DNA of 64,000 nucleotides from Burkholderiales bacterium (lineage in GTDB: Bacteria > Pseudomonadota > Gammaproteobacteria > Burkholderiales > SG8-39), in contig JADLAV010000064.1 of assembly GCA_020848075.1 (NCBI GenBank), forward strand, positions 62,001-126,000, read 5' to 3'. Shown piece after piece: positions 25,500-33,881 of the stretch (position 1 is its first letter; every line of letters starts with the position of its first letter). A program made the translations under genes and the position numbers. The notes below the pieces were generated by a model. That model did no database searches, was not told where the DNA came from, and saw only the letters and a program-made list of their open reading frames with translations.

Positions 25500-27011
25500 A
25501 TGGCCATCGACTATCTCGAGAGCATCCTCACCGCCCAGGTCTATGACGTCGCGGAGGAGACGCCGCTCGAAGTCGCGCCCAACCTGTCCGCGCGGCTCGG
25601 CAACCGGCTGATGCTCAAGCGCGAGGACATGCAATCGGTGTTCTCGTTCAAGCTGCGGGGGGCGTACAACAAGATGGCACGCCTCGCGCCGGCCGCGCTG
25701 AAGCGCGGGGTGATCGCAGCGTCGGCCGGCAACCACGCCCAAGGCGTCGCCCTCGCGGCGCGCAAGCTCGGCTGCCGCGCCGTCATCGTGATGCCGGTCA
25801 CCACGCCCGCCATCAAGGTGAACGCGGTGAAGGCGCTCCGCGCCGAGGTCGTCCTGCACGGGGACTCCTACACCGACGCGTACGACGAGGCGATGCGCAT
25901 CGTGCGCCGCCAGCGCCTCGCTTTCGTGCATCCCTACGACGATCCGGACGTGATCGCCGGCCAGGGCACGGTCGGCATGGAGATCCTGCGCCAGGCCACG
26001 CGCCCGCTCCACGCGATCTTCGTCTGCGTCGGCGGCGGCGGGCTGATCTCGGGTATCGCTGCGTACGTGAAGCGGCTGCAGCCGAAGGTCAAGGTGATCG
26101 GCGTCCAGCCCACCGATGCGGACGCGATGACCCGATCGGTGCGCACCGGGCGGCGCGTGATCCTGCCGCACGTCGGGCTCTTCGCCGACGGCGTCGCGGT
26201 GAAGCAGGTGGGCGTCGAGACCCTGCGCCTCGCGAAGAAGCTCGTCGACGACTGGATCCTGGTGGACACCGACGAGATCTGCGCTGCGATCAAGGACGTC
26301 TTCGAGGACACTCGCTCGATCCTCGAGCCCGCCGGGGCGCTCGGCGTCGCGGGCGCGAAGGCCTACGCCGCCGCGACGGGCGTGCGCGACCAGGTGCTCG
26401 TCGCGATCGCCTCGGGTGCGAACACGAACTTCGACCGGCTGCGCTTCATCGCCGAGCGCGCCGGGGTGGGCGAGCAGCGCGAGGCGCTCTTCGCGGTGAC
26501 CATTCCGGAACGCCCCGGCAGCTTCAAGCGGTTCTGCTCGGTGCTCGGCGGGCGCAACATCACCGAGTTCAACTACCGGATCGCCGATCCCCGCGAGGCG
26601 CATGTCTTCGTCGGCGTGCAGATCCGCGACCGCGAGGAGCGCAGCCGCGTGGTGAAGACGCTCGAGCGGCACAGCCTGAGAACCATGGATCTGTCGGACA
26701 ACGAGCTCGCCAAGCTGCACGTGCGCTACCTCGTGGGCGGGCATGCGGCGCTCGCCGACCACGAGCTCTTGTACCGTTTCGAGTTCCCCGAGCGCCCGGG
26801 CGCGCTCCTGAAATTCCTCGAGGCCATGCGCTCGGACTGGAACATCAGCCTGTTCCACTACCGCAACGACGGCGCGAACTTCGGCCGGGTGCTGGTCGGG
26901 ATGCAGGTGCCGCCGAGCGAGAAGGCGGCATTCCGCCGGTTCCTCTCGACCCTCGGCTATCCTTACGTCCAGGAGACCGGCAACCCGGCCTACCGGCTGT
27001 TCCTGGGGTGA
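25500..27011 (+). CDS. ilvA: Biosynthetic threonine ammonia-lyase (threonine dehydratase)
   Basis: 503-residue PLP enzyme converting threonine to 2-oxobutyrate, the first committed step of isoleucine synthesis. The PLP Lys is Lys51 in SVFSFKLRGAYNKM; AASAGNHAQGVA and the phosphate-binding VGGGGLISG follow. Two ACT-like regulatory domains occupy about residues 327-400 (ALFAVTIPERPGSFKRFC) and 422-495 (YRFEFPERPGALLKFLE), as in isoleucine-inhibited biosynthetic forms. Length matches the E. coli-type enzyme (about 514). It is monocistronic with its own promoter. Confidence 0.96.
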   Translation: MAIDYLESILTAQVYDVAEETPLEVAPNLSARLGNRLMLKREDMQSVFSFKLRGAYNKMARLAPAALKRGVIAASAGNHAQGVALAARKLGCRAVIVMPVTTPAIKVNAVKALRAEVVLHGDSYTDAYDEAMRIVRRQRLAFVHPYDDPDVIAGQGTVGMEILRQATRPLHAIFVCVGGGGLISGIAAYVKRLQPKVKVIGVQPTDADAMTRSVRTGRRVILPHVGLFADGVAVKQVGVETLRLAKKLVDDWILVDTDEICAAIKDVFEDTRSILEPAGALGVAGAKAYAAATGVRDQVLVAIASGANTNFDRLRFIAERAGVGEQREALFAVTIPERPGSFKRFCSVLGGRNITEFNYRIADPREAHVFVGVQIRDREERSRVVKTLERHSLRTMDLSDNELAKLHVRYLVGGHAALADHELLYRFEFPERPGALLKFLEAMRSDWNISLFHYRNDGANFGRVLVGMQVPPSEKAAFRRFLSTLGYPYVQETGNPAYRLFLG

Positions 27012-27060
27012 GCCGCGCGCGGGCGGCGGCGCGCTCCGGCCCTGCGGCGGTCGGCGTGCT

Positions 27061-27831
27061 TCACCCGCCGCCGAAATACCCCGGATCGATCTCGTCCGCG
27101 TAGCACACGGGCGAGGCCATCTTGCTCCCGGCCGGCCCCGGCGCGCCGAGGAACTCGAGCTTCCCTGCGCGCCGCTCGTAGATCCCGCGCTCGGTCACGA
27201 CGAAGTCGACCGGAATGTCCCAGGATTGCGGATGGATGGTGGAAATGTGACCGAGTTCGTACGCAACGCCGATGACGTGCGGGCGCTCGGCGAGGGCGGC
27301 GAGCGTGCGGTCGAAGAATCCGCCCCCGTACCCGAGCCGGTAGCCCGCGTCGTCGAAACCGGGCATCGGCAGCAGAACGGTGGTGGGTAGGATTTCGGGG
27401 CCCTCCGCGGGGTAGTGAATGCCCAACGCGCCCCTGGCGAGGGGCACGCCAGGGTGCCATTCCCGAAAGACGAGCGGGGTCTTCGGCGCGACCACCACCG
27501 GCAGCGCGGTCGTTGCGCCCGCTTCGCGCAGCTTCCGGGCGAGGAAGCGCGCGTCGTACTCGCCCTTGAACGGCCAGCAGAACGCGACCGTGCCGCGCGC
27601 CAGGTTCGGGAACCCGCGCTCCAGATGCCTGTCGATGAGAAGTCGATGCGCGTGCAGCGTGTCGGGCGGCAGCGCTGCGCGCTTGGCGATCAGCTCCTCG
27701 CGCAGCTGCTTTCGCCATGCGCGCAGGTCCGCCGGCACGGGTGTTGCGGACGCGCCACGCGCGGCGCGATCAGGGATGCTAACACCCGGAATCGGCGGGA
27801 CTTTCCGATCGCCGTCCGTGCTATTCTTCAT
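27061..27831 (-). CDS. 5-formyltetrahydrofolate cyclo-ligase
   Basis: ATP-dependent enzyme returning 5-formyl-THF to the folate pool (YgfA/MTHFS family). The core runs from RAWRKQLREELIAKRAALP to YELGHISTIHPQSWDIPVDF, with the ATP-loop GYGGGFFDRTLAAL. The frame from ATG 27831 gives 256 residues; family members are about 190-200, and the first 38 residues look non-conserved, so GTG 27738 is a credible alternative start. The C-terminus has an extra ADEIDPGYFGGG tail. Its 5' end is only 37 nt from the divergent slt start, so the two promoters must overlap if ATG 27831 is used, which also favours the later start. Confidence 0.88.
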   Translation of the reverse strand: MKNSTDGDRKVPPIPGVSIPDRAARGASATPVPADLRAWRKQLREELIAKRAALPPDTLHAHRLLIDRHLERGFPNLARGTVAFCWPFKGEYDARFLARKLREAGATTALPVVVAPKTPLVFREWHPGVPLARGALGIHYPAEGPEILPTTVLLPMPGFDDAGYRLGYGGGFFDRTLAALAERPHVIGVAYELGHISTIHPQSWDIPVDFVVTERGIYERRAGKLEFLGAPGPAGSKMASPVCYADEIDPGYFGGG

Positions 27832-27868
27832 GTGGTTTCTCGATCGTCGCAATTATCATGGTACTCCC

Positions 27869-29812
27869 ATGCTGAGGCTCTTCGCGATCGCGCTCTTGCT
27901 CGCCGTGGCGGCGCCGCTCTACGCGGCCGGGCAAGACGATACGTTTCGCGTGGCCGCCGACGCGTTTCGCAAGGGCCATGCCGGCCGGCTCGACGCGCAG
28001 GCGAAGGAGCTCCACGGCTATGCGCTGGAACCCTACGTCGAATATTGGCAGCTCAAGTTGCGACTCGGGGAAGCCGATGCGGCGGCCGTGCAGGCGGTGC
28101 TCGCGCGCAACGAAGGCCTGCTGCTCGGCGAGCGACTGCGCAACGACTGGCTGCGCGTGCTGGCGAAGCAGCACCAGTGGGACGTTCTGCTCGCCGAGTA
28201 TCCGAAGCTCGCCGCCGAGGACCCCGACGTGACGTGCCTCGCGCTGCAGGCGCGCTGGCGGAACGGCGACCGGTCCGCGCTCGCGGAGGTGCGCGCCTTC
28301 TGGCGCGCGCCGCAGGACATCCCGGCGGGCTGCGCGCCGCTCATCGAGAGCGAGATCGCCGGCGGCAACATCGCCACGCACGACGTCTGGGAGCGGGTGC
28401 GTGCCCTGCTCGCGGCGAACAAGACCGGGCCCGCGAAGCGGACGATCAACTATCTGCCGGCGGCGGAGACGCCGCGCGAGCGCCCGATCGATGCCATTGC
28501 GCACAATCCCAACCACTACCTCGAGAAATACACGCACGACCTGAAGAAGCGCGTGGACCGGGAGCTCGTGATCTACGCCCTGACGCGGGCGGCGCAGCGC
28601 GACGCCGAGCTCGCGGCGAGCTACTACACGCCCAAGCTGCAGGAGCAGTTCCCGGAGAAGGACCAGGGCTACATCTGGGGGCAGATCGCGACGAACGCCG
28701 CCAAGCAGCATCTGCCCGCGGCCACGCTCTGGTTCGCACGCACCGGCACCGCGCAGCTCACCGACGAGCAGCTTGCGTGGCGCGCGCGCGCCGCGTTGCG
28801 GCGCGAGGACTGGCCCGAAGTCGGCGCGGCCATCGACCGCATGAGCGCGGAGGGGCGCGATGACCCCACGTGGGTCTACTGGAAGGGGCGCTCGCTGCGC
28901 GCCGCCGGGGACGCGCGCGGCGCCGAGCTCGCATTCGCGCGCATCGCCGACGGCCATGATTTCTACAACAAGCTCGCCCGCGAGGAGCTCGGCCTCCCGC
29001 TCGACGTCCCGCTGCGCGGCTACGTCCCGGCGGACGACGAGGTGGCGCGGGTGGCGGGCAACGAGAGCCTGAAGCGAGCGCTCGCGCTGTTTCGCGTGGA
29101 CCTTCGCACCGAGGCGGTGCGGGAGTGGAACTGGGGCGTGCGGGGCATGGGCGACCGCGAGCTGCTCGCGGCCGCGGAGCTCGCGCGCCGCTACGAGATC
29201 TGGGACCGCGCGATCAACACCGCCAATCGAACGATCGGCATGCACGACTTCTCGGTGCGCTTTCTCGCGCCGTACCGCGAGATCTTCAGCGCGCAGGCGC
29301 GCGCGCAGGGGCTGGACGAGCACTGGGTGCTGGGGCTCGTGCGCCAGGAGAGCCGCTTCATCAGCGGCGCGCGATCCTCCGCCGGGGCGTCCGGGCTGAT
29401 GCAGCTGATGCCGCAGACCGCGCGCTGGGTCGCGCGCCAGATCGGCATGCGCGACTTCTCGCCGCGGCGCCTGACCGACGTCGACGTGAACGTGGCGCTC
29501 GGCATGAGCTACCTGAAGTACGTCTACGACGGGCTCGGCGAGAGCACCGTACTCGCGGCCGCCGCCTACAACGCCGGACCGCGCCGCGCCCAGGCGTGGC
29601 GCGCCGAGCGCCCGCTCGAGGGCGCGATCTACGCCGAGACCATCCCGTTCGACGAGACGCGCGACTACGTGAAGAAGGTGATGAGCAACACCGTCTACTA
29701 CGCCGCCATCTACGGCGGCGAGGTGCGCCCCCTGAAGGAGCGGCTCGGCGTCACTCCAGCCCGTGGCGGCGGCGACAGGACCGACGGCACCGGCGCGCCG
29801 ACGCTAGAATAG
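27869..29812 (+). CDS. slt: Soluble lytic murein transglycosylase
   Basis: 647-residue periplasmic enzyme cleaving peptidoglycan glycan strands to 1,6-anhydro products. The signal peptide is about residues 1-19 (LAVAAPLYA before AGQDD). A long helical-repeat U/L superhelix (about residues 25-470) precedes the lysozyme-like domain with catalytic Glu494 in LVRQESRF, followed by GASGLMQLMPQTA and AAAYNAGPRRAQAW. The start at 27869 agrees with the signal peptide; a TATTCT -10-like hexamer is at 27822-27827. Full-length domain layout matches Slt70. Confidence 0.95.
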   Translation: MLRLFAIALLLAVAAPLYAAGQDDTFRVAADAFRKGHAGRLDAQAKELHGYALEPYVEYWQLKLRLGEADAAAVQAVLARNEGLLLGERLRNDWLRVLAKQHQWDVLLAEYPKLAAEDPDVTCLALQARWRNGDRSALAEVRAFWRAPQDIPAGCAPLIESEIAGGNIATHDVWERVRALLAANKTGPAKRTINYLPAAETPRERPIDAIAHNPNHYLEKYTHDLKKRVDRELVIYALTRAAQRDAELAASYYTPKLQEQFPEKDQGYIWGQIATNAAKQHLPAATLWFARTGTAQLTDEQLAWRARAALRREDWPEVGAAIDRMSAEGRDDPTWVYWKGRSLRAAGDARGAELAFARIADGHDFYNKLAREELGLPLDVPLRGYVPADDEVARVAGNESLKRALALFRVDLRTEAVREWNWGVRGMGDRELLAAAELARRYEIWDRAINTANRTIGMHDFSVRFLAPYREIFSAQARAQGLDEHWVLGLVRQESRFISGARSSAGASGLMQLMPQTARWVARQIGMRDFSPRRLTDVDVNVALGMSYLKYVYDGLGESTVLAAAAYNAGPRRAQAWRAERPLEGAIYAETIPFDETRDYVKKVMSNTVYYAAIYGGEVRPLKERLGVTPARGGGDRTDGTGAPTLE

Positions 29813-29818
29813 CGTCGG
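29798..29818 (+). terminator. Perfect hairpin over the slt stop codon, with embedded -10-like hexamer
   Basis: Arms CCGACGCTA (29798-29806) and TAGCGTCGG (29810-29818) with a GAA loop; the slt stop TAG is the first part of the right arm. The loop region also spells TAGAAT (29805-29810), a -10 form common in betaproteobacteria, 78 nt ahead of the next gene. It may be a terminator, a promoter element, or both. Confidence 0.4.
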
Positions 29819-29887
29819 TTGCCGGCCTCGCGCCGCGGCCGTGCGTCGCCGGCGCGACCATCCACTTCGCGAGCGAGTGAGCGAGCA

Positions 29888-30850
29888 ATGTCCCGCATCT
29901 GCGTGCTAGGCGGCTCGGGCTTCGTCGGCCGCCATATCGTCGAGCATCTGGTCGAGCAGAGCCACTTCGTCGTCGTGCCCACGCGGCGCCGCGAGCGCGC
30001 CAAGCATCTCATCACGCTGCCGACCGTCGACGTCGTCGAGGCGGACGTGCACGATCCGGCGGCGCTCGCGCGCCTGTTCCGGGCCTGCGACGCGGCGATC
30101 AACCTGGTCGGCGTGCTGCACAGCCGGCCAGGCGAGCCGTACGGGCCGGAATTCGCGCGCGCGCATGCCGAGCTGCCGCAGCAGATCGTCGCCGCGTGCA
30201 TCGCGGCCGGCGTGCCGCGGCTGCTGCACATGAGCGCCCTACGGGCGGCGCCGGATGCGCCGAGCGAATACCTGCGCTCGAAGGCCGAGGGCGAGGCGGC
30301 GGTGATCGCGTCGCGCGGCCGGATTGCGGCGACGATCTTCCGGCCGTCGGTGGTGTTCGGACCGGAGGATCGTTTCCTGAACACGTTCGCCGCCCTGCAG
30401 CGGTACATGCCGATCCTCTTCCTCGCGTGCCCGGATGCGAAGTTCCAGCCGGTCTACGTGGAGGACGTGGCGCGCGCGTTCGTCGCCAGCCTCGCGCGTG
30501 ACGAGAGCTTCGACAAGGCGTTCGACGTGGTCGGCCCGAACGTGTACACGCTGCGCGAGCTGGTGGAATACGCCGGGCGGATGTCCGGACATCCGCGCCC
30601 GGTCGTGGGGCTCGGCCCCCGCATGTCGCGCTGGCAAGCGCGCGCGATGGAGCTGCTGCCGGTCAAGCTCATGAGCCGCGACAACGTGCGCACGATGCAG
30701 GTCGCGAGCGTGTCCGACGCGCGGCTGCCCTTCGGCATCGAGCCGACGCCGCTCGAAGCGGTGGCGCCGGTCTACCTCAAGGGCGCCTACTCGCGCTCGC
30801 GGTTCTCGGCGTTCCGCTACCGGGCGGGGCGCAAGCCGAGAGAAGTGTGA
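29888..30850 (+). CDS. NDUFA9-like atypical SDR / NAD(P)-binding epimerase-family protein
   Basis: 320-residue extended/atypical SDR resembling the complex I subunit NDUFA9. The Rossmann motif GGSGFVG is at residues 8-14. Later come HMSALRAAPDAPSEYLRSKAEGE, with a Tyr-(x)3-Lys equivalent (YLRSK), and a VEDVARAF motif. Bacterial members are often annotated complex I NDUFA9 subunit family protein or sugar epimerase; a redox-quinone link is suggested but unproven. It lies 75 nt after slt and upstream of cca, a common betaproteobacterial order. Confidence 0.82.
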   Translation: MSRICVLGGSGFVGRHIVEHLVEQSHFVVVPTRRRERAKHLITLPTVDVVEADVHDPAALARLFRACDAAINLVGVLHSRPGEPYGPEFARAHAELPQQIVAACIAAGVPRLLHMSALRAAPDAPSEYLRSKAEGEAAVIASRGRIAATIFRPSVVFGPEDRFLNTFAALQRYMPILFLACPDAKFQPVYVEDVARAFVASLARDESFDKAFDVVGPNVYTLRELVEYAGRMSGHPRPVVGLGPRMSRWQARAMELLPVKLMSRDNVRTMQVASVSDARLPFGIEPTPLEAVAPVYLKGAYSRSRFSAFRYRAGRKPREV

Positions 30851-30975
30851 GCGGCCAGGCCCTCGCCGCCAAGCGCCGCTCGTGCTGGCCGTTGCGGGTG
30901 TCGCCCGCCGCCGTGCTGGCCGCGACCGGGGTCGCTTCCGGGGGCGCACCGCACACCGCGGGGCCCTGATCCGCG

Positions 30976-32079
30976 ATGGAGATTTTCACGGTCGGCGGCG
31001 CGGTGCGGGACGAGCTGCTCGGCCTCGCCGTGAAGGACCGGGACTACGTGGTGGTGGGCGCGACGCCCGAAGAGATGGTGCGCCGCGGCTTCCGGCCGGT
31101 CGGCAAGGACTTTCCGGTCTTCCTGCATCCCGAGACGAGCGAGGAGTATGCGCTCGCGCGTACCGAGCGCAAGACCGGGCGCGGCTATCGCGGGTTCCAG
31201 GTGTATGCCGCGCCGGAAGTGACGCTGCAGGAGGACCTCGCGCGCCGCGACCTCACCATCAATGCGATCGCGCGCGACGCCGGGGGACGCCTGATCGATC
31301 CGTTCGGCGGCGCGGCCGATCTGAAGGCGGGGGTCCTGCGGCACGTGGGACCGGCGTTCGCCGAAGACCCGGTGCGCGTGCTGCGCGTGGCGCGATTCGC
31401 CGCGCGCTTTCCCGCGTTTCGCGTCGCCGACGAGACGCTTGCGCTCGTGCGCCGGATCGTGGCCGACGGTGAGCTCGACGCGCTCGTGCCCGAGCGTGTG
31501 TGGCAGGAGCTTGCGAAGGGGCTGATGGAAGATGCGCCGCAGCGGATGTTCGCGGTGCTGGCCGACGCCCTGGCGCTCACGCGCGTGCTGCCCGAATGGC
31601 GGGCGCTCGACGGGACGCGGGCACTCGCGGCGCTCGCGATCGCGGTCGAGCGCAGGCTCGCGCTGCCCTCGCGCTTGGCGACGCTCTTTGCCGGGGCCGA
31701 TGTCGGGACGGCCGAGCAGGCATGCCAGCGGCTGCGCTGCCCGGGCGACTGCCGGGACCTCGCCGTGCTCGCAGCGCGTTACGGCGGGCCGATCGAGGAT
31801 GCCGAGCGCCTCGACGCCGCCGCGCTCGTCGCGCTGCTGGCGGGCTGCGACGCGCTCCGTCGCCCCGAGCGCTTCGCGGCGCTGCTGGAGGCAGTCGACT
31901 GCGACGCGATGGCGCTCGGTCGCGAGCGCCACTATCTTGCCGCGCAACGCGTCGTGCACGCGTTGAAGGCCGCGCAAGGAGTGGATGCGGCCGCCGTCGC
32001 CGCGCGTGATCCGGCCAACGTGGCGGAGGCCATCCGTGCCGCGCGCATCGCGGCGGTAAAATCGGCGCTCGAGCAGTAA
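30976..32079 (+). CDS. cca: CCA tRNA nucleotidyltransferase
   Basis: 367-residue enzyme that adds or repairs the 3'-CCA of tRNAs. The nucleotidyltransferase head has the TVGGAVRDELLG motif at residues 5-16 and metal-binding Asp21 and Asp23 in KDRDYVV; RRDLTINAIA and the EDPVRVLRVARFAARF element follow. It is shorter than the approximately 410-residue E. coli enzyme and lacks a recognisable HD phosphohydrolase motif, so it is probably only a nucleotidyltransferase. The start ATG is 125 nt after the NDUFA9-like gene. Confidence 0.93.
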   Translation: MEIFTVGGAVRDELLGLAVKDRDYVVVGATPEEMVRRGFRPVGKDFPVFLHPETSEEYALARTERKTGRGYRGFQVYAAPEVTLQEDLARRDLTINAIARDAGGRLIDPFGGAADLKAGVLRHVGPAFAEDPVRVLRVARFAARFPAFRVADETLALVRRIVADGELDALVPERVWQELAKGLMEDAPQRMFAVLADALALTRVLPEWRALDGTRALAALAIAVERRLALPSRLATLFAGADVGTAEQACQRLRCPGDCRDLAVLAARYGGPIEDAERLDAAALVALLAGCDALRRPERFAALLEAVDCDAMALGRERHYLAAQRVVHALKAAQGVDAAAVAARDPANVAEAIRAARIAAVKSALEQ

Positions 32080-32121
32080 GCCCTGGCGGCCGTTCACCGA
32101 GGCGTTTGGCGCCGCGCCGCC

Positions 32122-32328
32122 TCAGAGGACCCGCGCGATCAGCGTCAGCGCGACCGAGAGCAGGATCGTCGTGGTGAACGGTAGATGGTAGTCGCGGCCC
32201 TTGTAGCGGACGGTGACGTCGCCGGGCAGGCGGCCGAGCCCGAAGCGCGCGAAGAACGGCGTCGCGGCCGTGAGGATCACCAGCGCGACGGCGAGGGTCA
32301 GCAGCCACTTGAGCACAGCAAGCTCCAA
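32122..32328 (-). CDS. DUF2905-family small membrane protein
   Basis: 68-residue protein with two membrane helices (about residues 5-28 and 50-67) separated by the conserved GLGRLPGDVTVRYKGRDYHLPF loop that defines DUF2905. Function unknown. It lies on the minus strand between cca and the plus-strand GST gene, with its start 20 nt from the GST start, so the promoters overlap. Confidence 0.85.
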   Translation of the reverse strand: MELAVLKWLLTLAVALVILTAATPFFARFGLGRLPGDVTVRYKGRDYHLPFTTTILLSVALTLIARVL

Positions 32329-32348
32329 CGCAACCGGACGGAGTCGTG

Positions 32349-32975
32349 ATGATCGAACTGTACACCTGGGGAACGCCCAACGGACGCAAGATCTCGATCA
32401 TGCTGGAGGAGGTCGGGCTGCCGTACAACGTGCACCCGATCGACATCACGAAGGGCGAACAGCATGCGCCGGCGTACGTCGCGATCAATCCGAACCACAA
32501 GATCCCGGCGATCGTCGACCCGTACGGACCCGACGGGAAGCCGATCGCGATGTTCGAGTCGGGGGCGATCCTGATCTATCTCGCCGGCAAGGCTGGGCAG
32601 CTCTTGCCGGCGACGCTGCGCGGCCGCTACGAGGCGCTGCAGTGGCTCATGTTCCAGGTGGGGCACATCGGTCCGATGTTCGGCCAGGTGCATCACTTCG
32701 TGCGCTCGGCAGAGGTCGAGGTGCCGTATGCGATCGAGCGCTACACGAAGGAGAAGGACCGCCTCTACGGCGTGCTCGATCGCCGGCTCGGCGAGGCGGA
32801 GTACCTCGCCGCCGGCGAATACTCGATCGCCGACATTGCGACCTACCCGTGGGTCGCGCGCCACGAGTGGCACGAGACCGACCTCGGTGCCTTTCCGAAC
32901 GTGAAGCGCTGGTTCGAGGCGATCGGCGCACGCCCCGCGGTCGCACGCGGCATGGCCGTTCCGGTCAAGCCATGA
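32349..32975 (+). CDS. Glutathione S-transferase family protein (Nu/YfcG-like)
   Basis: 208-residue two-domain GST. The thioredoxin-like N-terminus begins MIELYTWGTPNGRKISIMLEE, the pattern of YfcG/YghU (Nu-class) disulfide-bond oxidoreductases, with NPNHKIPAIVD and FESGAILIYLA contacting glutathione. The helical C-terminal domain contains YSIADIATYPWV. A GTG one codon earlier (32346) is an alternative start. Its stop overlaps the next hydrolase gene by 4 nt, so the two are co-translated. Confidence 0.9.
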   Translation: MIELYTWGTPNGRKISIMLEEVGLPYNVHPIDITKGEQHAPAYVAINPNHKIPAIVDPYGPDGKPIAMFESGAILIYLAGKAGQLLPATLRGRYEALQWLMFQVGHIGPMFGQVHHFVRSAEVEVPYAIERYTKEKDRLYGVLDRRLGEAEYLAAGEYSIADIATYPWVARHEWHETDLGAFPNVKRWFEAIGARPAVARGMAVPVKP

Positions 32976-33826
32976 CCGGGGCGTTCCCGTCGGCCGCCGC
33001 CGGCGCGATCGTGCGGGACATCCGCGCCGGCGGCGGTGACCGCCTCGAGCTCCTCGCGGCCGAGCCGCTCGCGCCGAGCTTTCCGCACCCGCTGCTCTTC
33101 CTGCATGGCGCCTTCGTCGGGGCCTGGTGCTGGGCGGAGCATTTCCTCCCGCGCTTCGCGGAGCAGGGCTTTGCCTGCTACGCGCTCTCGTTCCGCGGCC
33201 ATGGCGCGAGCCGCGGCCGCGAACGATTGATGGCCGCGAGCGTCGACGACTACGTCGAGGACGTGTTCCTGGCGGTGGGCCGCATCGGACGGCCCCCGGT
33301 GCTCGTCGGACACTCGATGGGCGGATTCGTCGCGCAGAAGTATCTCGAGGACGCGGCTGCCCCCGCGGCAGTGCTCATGGCCCCGGTACCCCCGCAGGGT
33401 CTGCTCGCGTCGCAGCTCAAGCTTGCGTTCGCGAATCCGACGCTCTTTGCGGAGCTCAACCACGTGCTCGCGCATGGGCGGGGATCGCCGCAGGGGCTGC
33501 GCAAGGCGCTCTTCGCCGGGGCGGTCGCGCCGGAGAAGCTGGACGAATGGTTTCGCCGCACCCAACCGGAATCACAGCGCGCCATCTGGGACATGACGCT
33601 CTTCGCGCTGCCATGGCTCTGGCAGCTGAACCGCGCGCCGACGCTCTGGCTCGCCGCCGAGGAGGACGCGCTCTTTCCCGTGGAGCAGCTGCGGATCGGG
33701 GCGGAAATGCGGGGCGGCACGCTGGAGGTGGTTCCGGGCGTCGGCCACGCGATGATGCTCGACGCCGGCTGGCCGGCCGCGGCCGAGCGGATCGCGGTTT
33801 GGTTACGGGCGCAGATCGAGGGATGA
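32972..33826 (+). CDS. Alpha/beta-hydrolase co-translated with a GST
   Basis: 284-residue alpha/beta-hydrolase. The oxyanion loop is LHGAFVGAWCW at residues 45-55, the nucleophile elbow GHSMGG has Ser115, the acid lies in AAEEDALFP and the His in GVGHAMM. The ATG overlaps the GST stop codon (ATGA). No signal peptide. Adjacent GST and hydrolase genes suggest joint handling of an electrophilic or thioester substrate, but this is inference. It is convergent with midA. Confidence 0.85.
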   Translation: MTGAFPSAAAGAIVRDIRAGGGDRLELLAAEPLAPSFPHPLLFLHGAFVGAWCWAEHFLPRFAEQGFACYALSFRGHGASRGRERLMAASVDDYVEDVFLAVGRIGRPPVLVGHSMGGFVAQKYLEDAAAPAAVLMAPVPPQGLLASQLKLAFANPTLFAELNHVLAHGRGSPQGLRKALFAGAVAPEKLDEWFRRTQPESQRAIWDMTLFALPWLWQLNRAPTLWLAAEEDALFPVEQLRIGAEMRGGTLEVVPGVGHAMMLDAGWPAAAERIAVWLRAQIEG

Positions 33827-33881
33827 GCGGCGAGGGCCGCGCGCCGCGGCTCACGCGGTGGCATGGCGCGCCCGCGCGAGA

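Noticed and set aside
27832-27868. 6S RNA gene next to the cyclo-ligase gene, as in many proteobacteria
   Set aside because: Only 37 nt separate the cyclo-ligase and slt starts, and no 180-nt hairpin-type sequence is present on either side.
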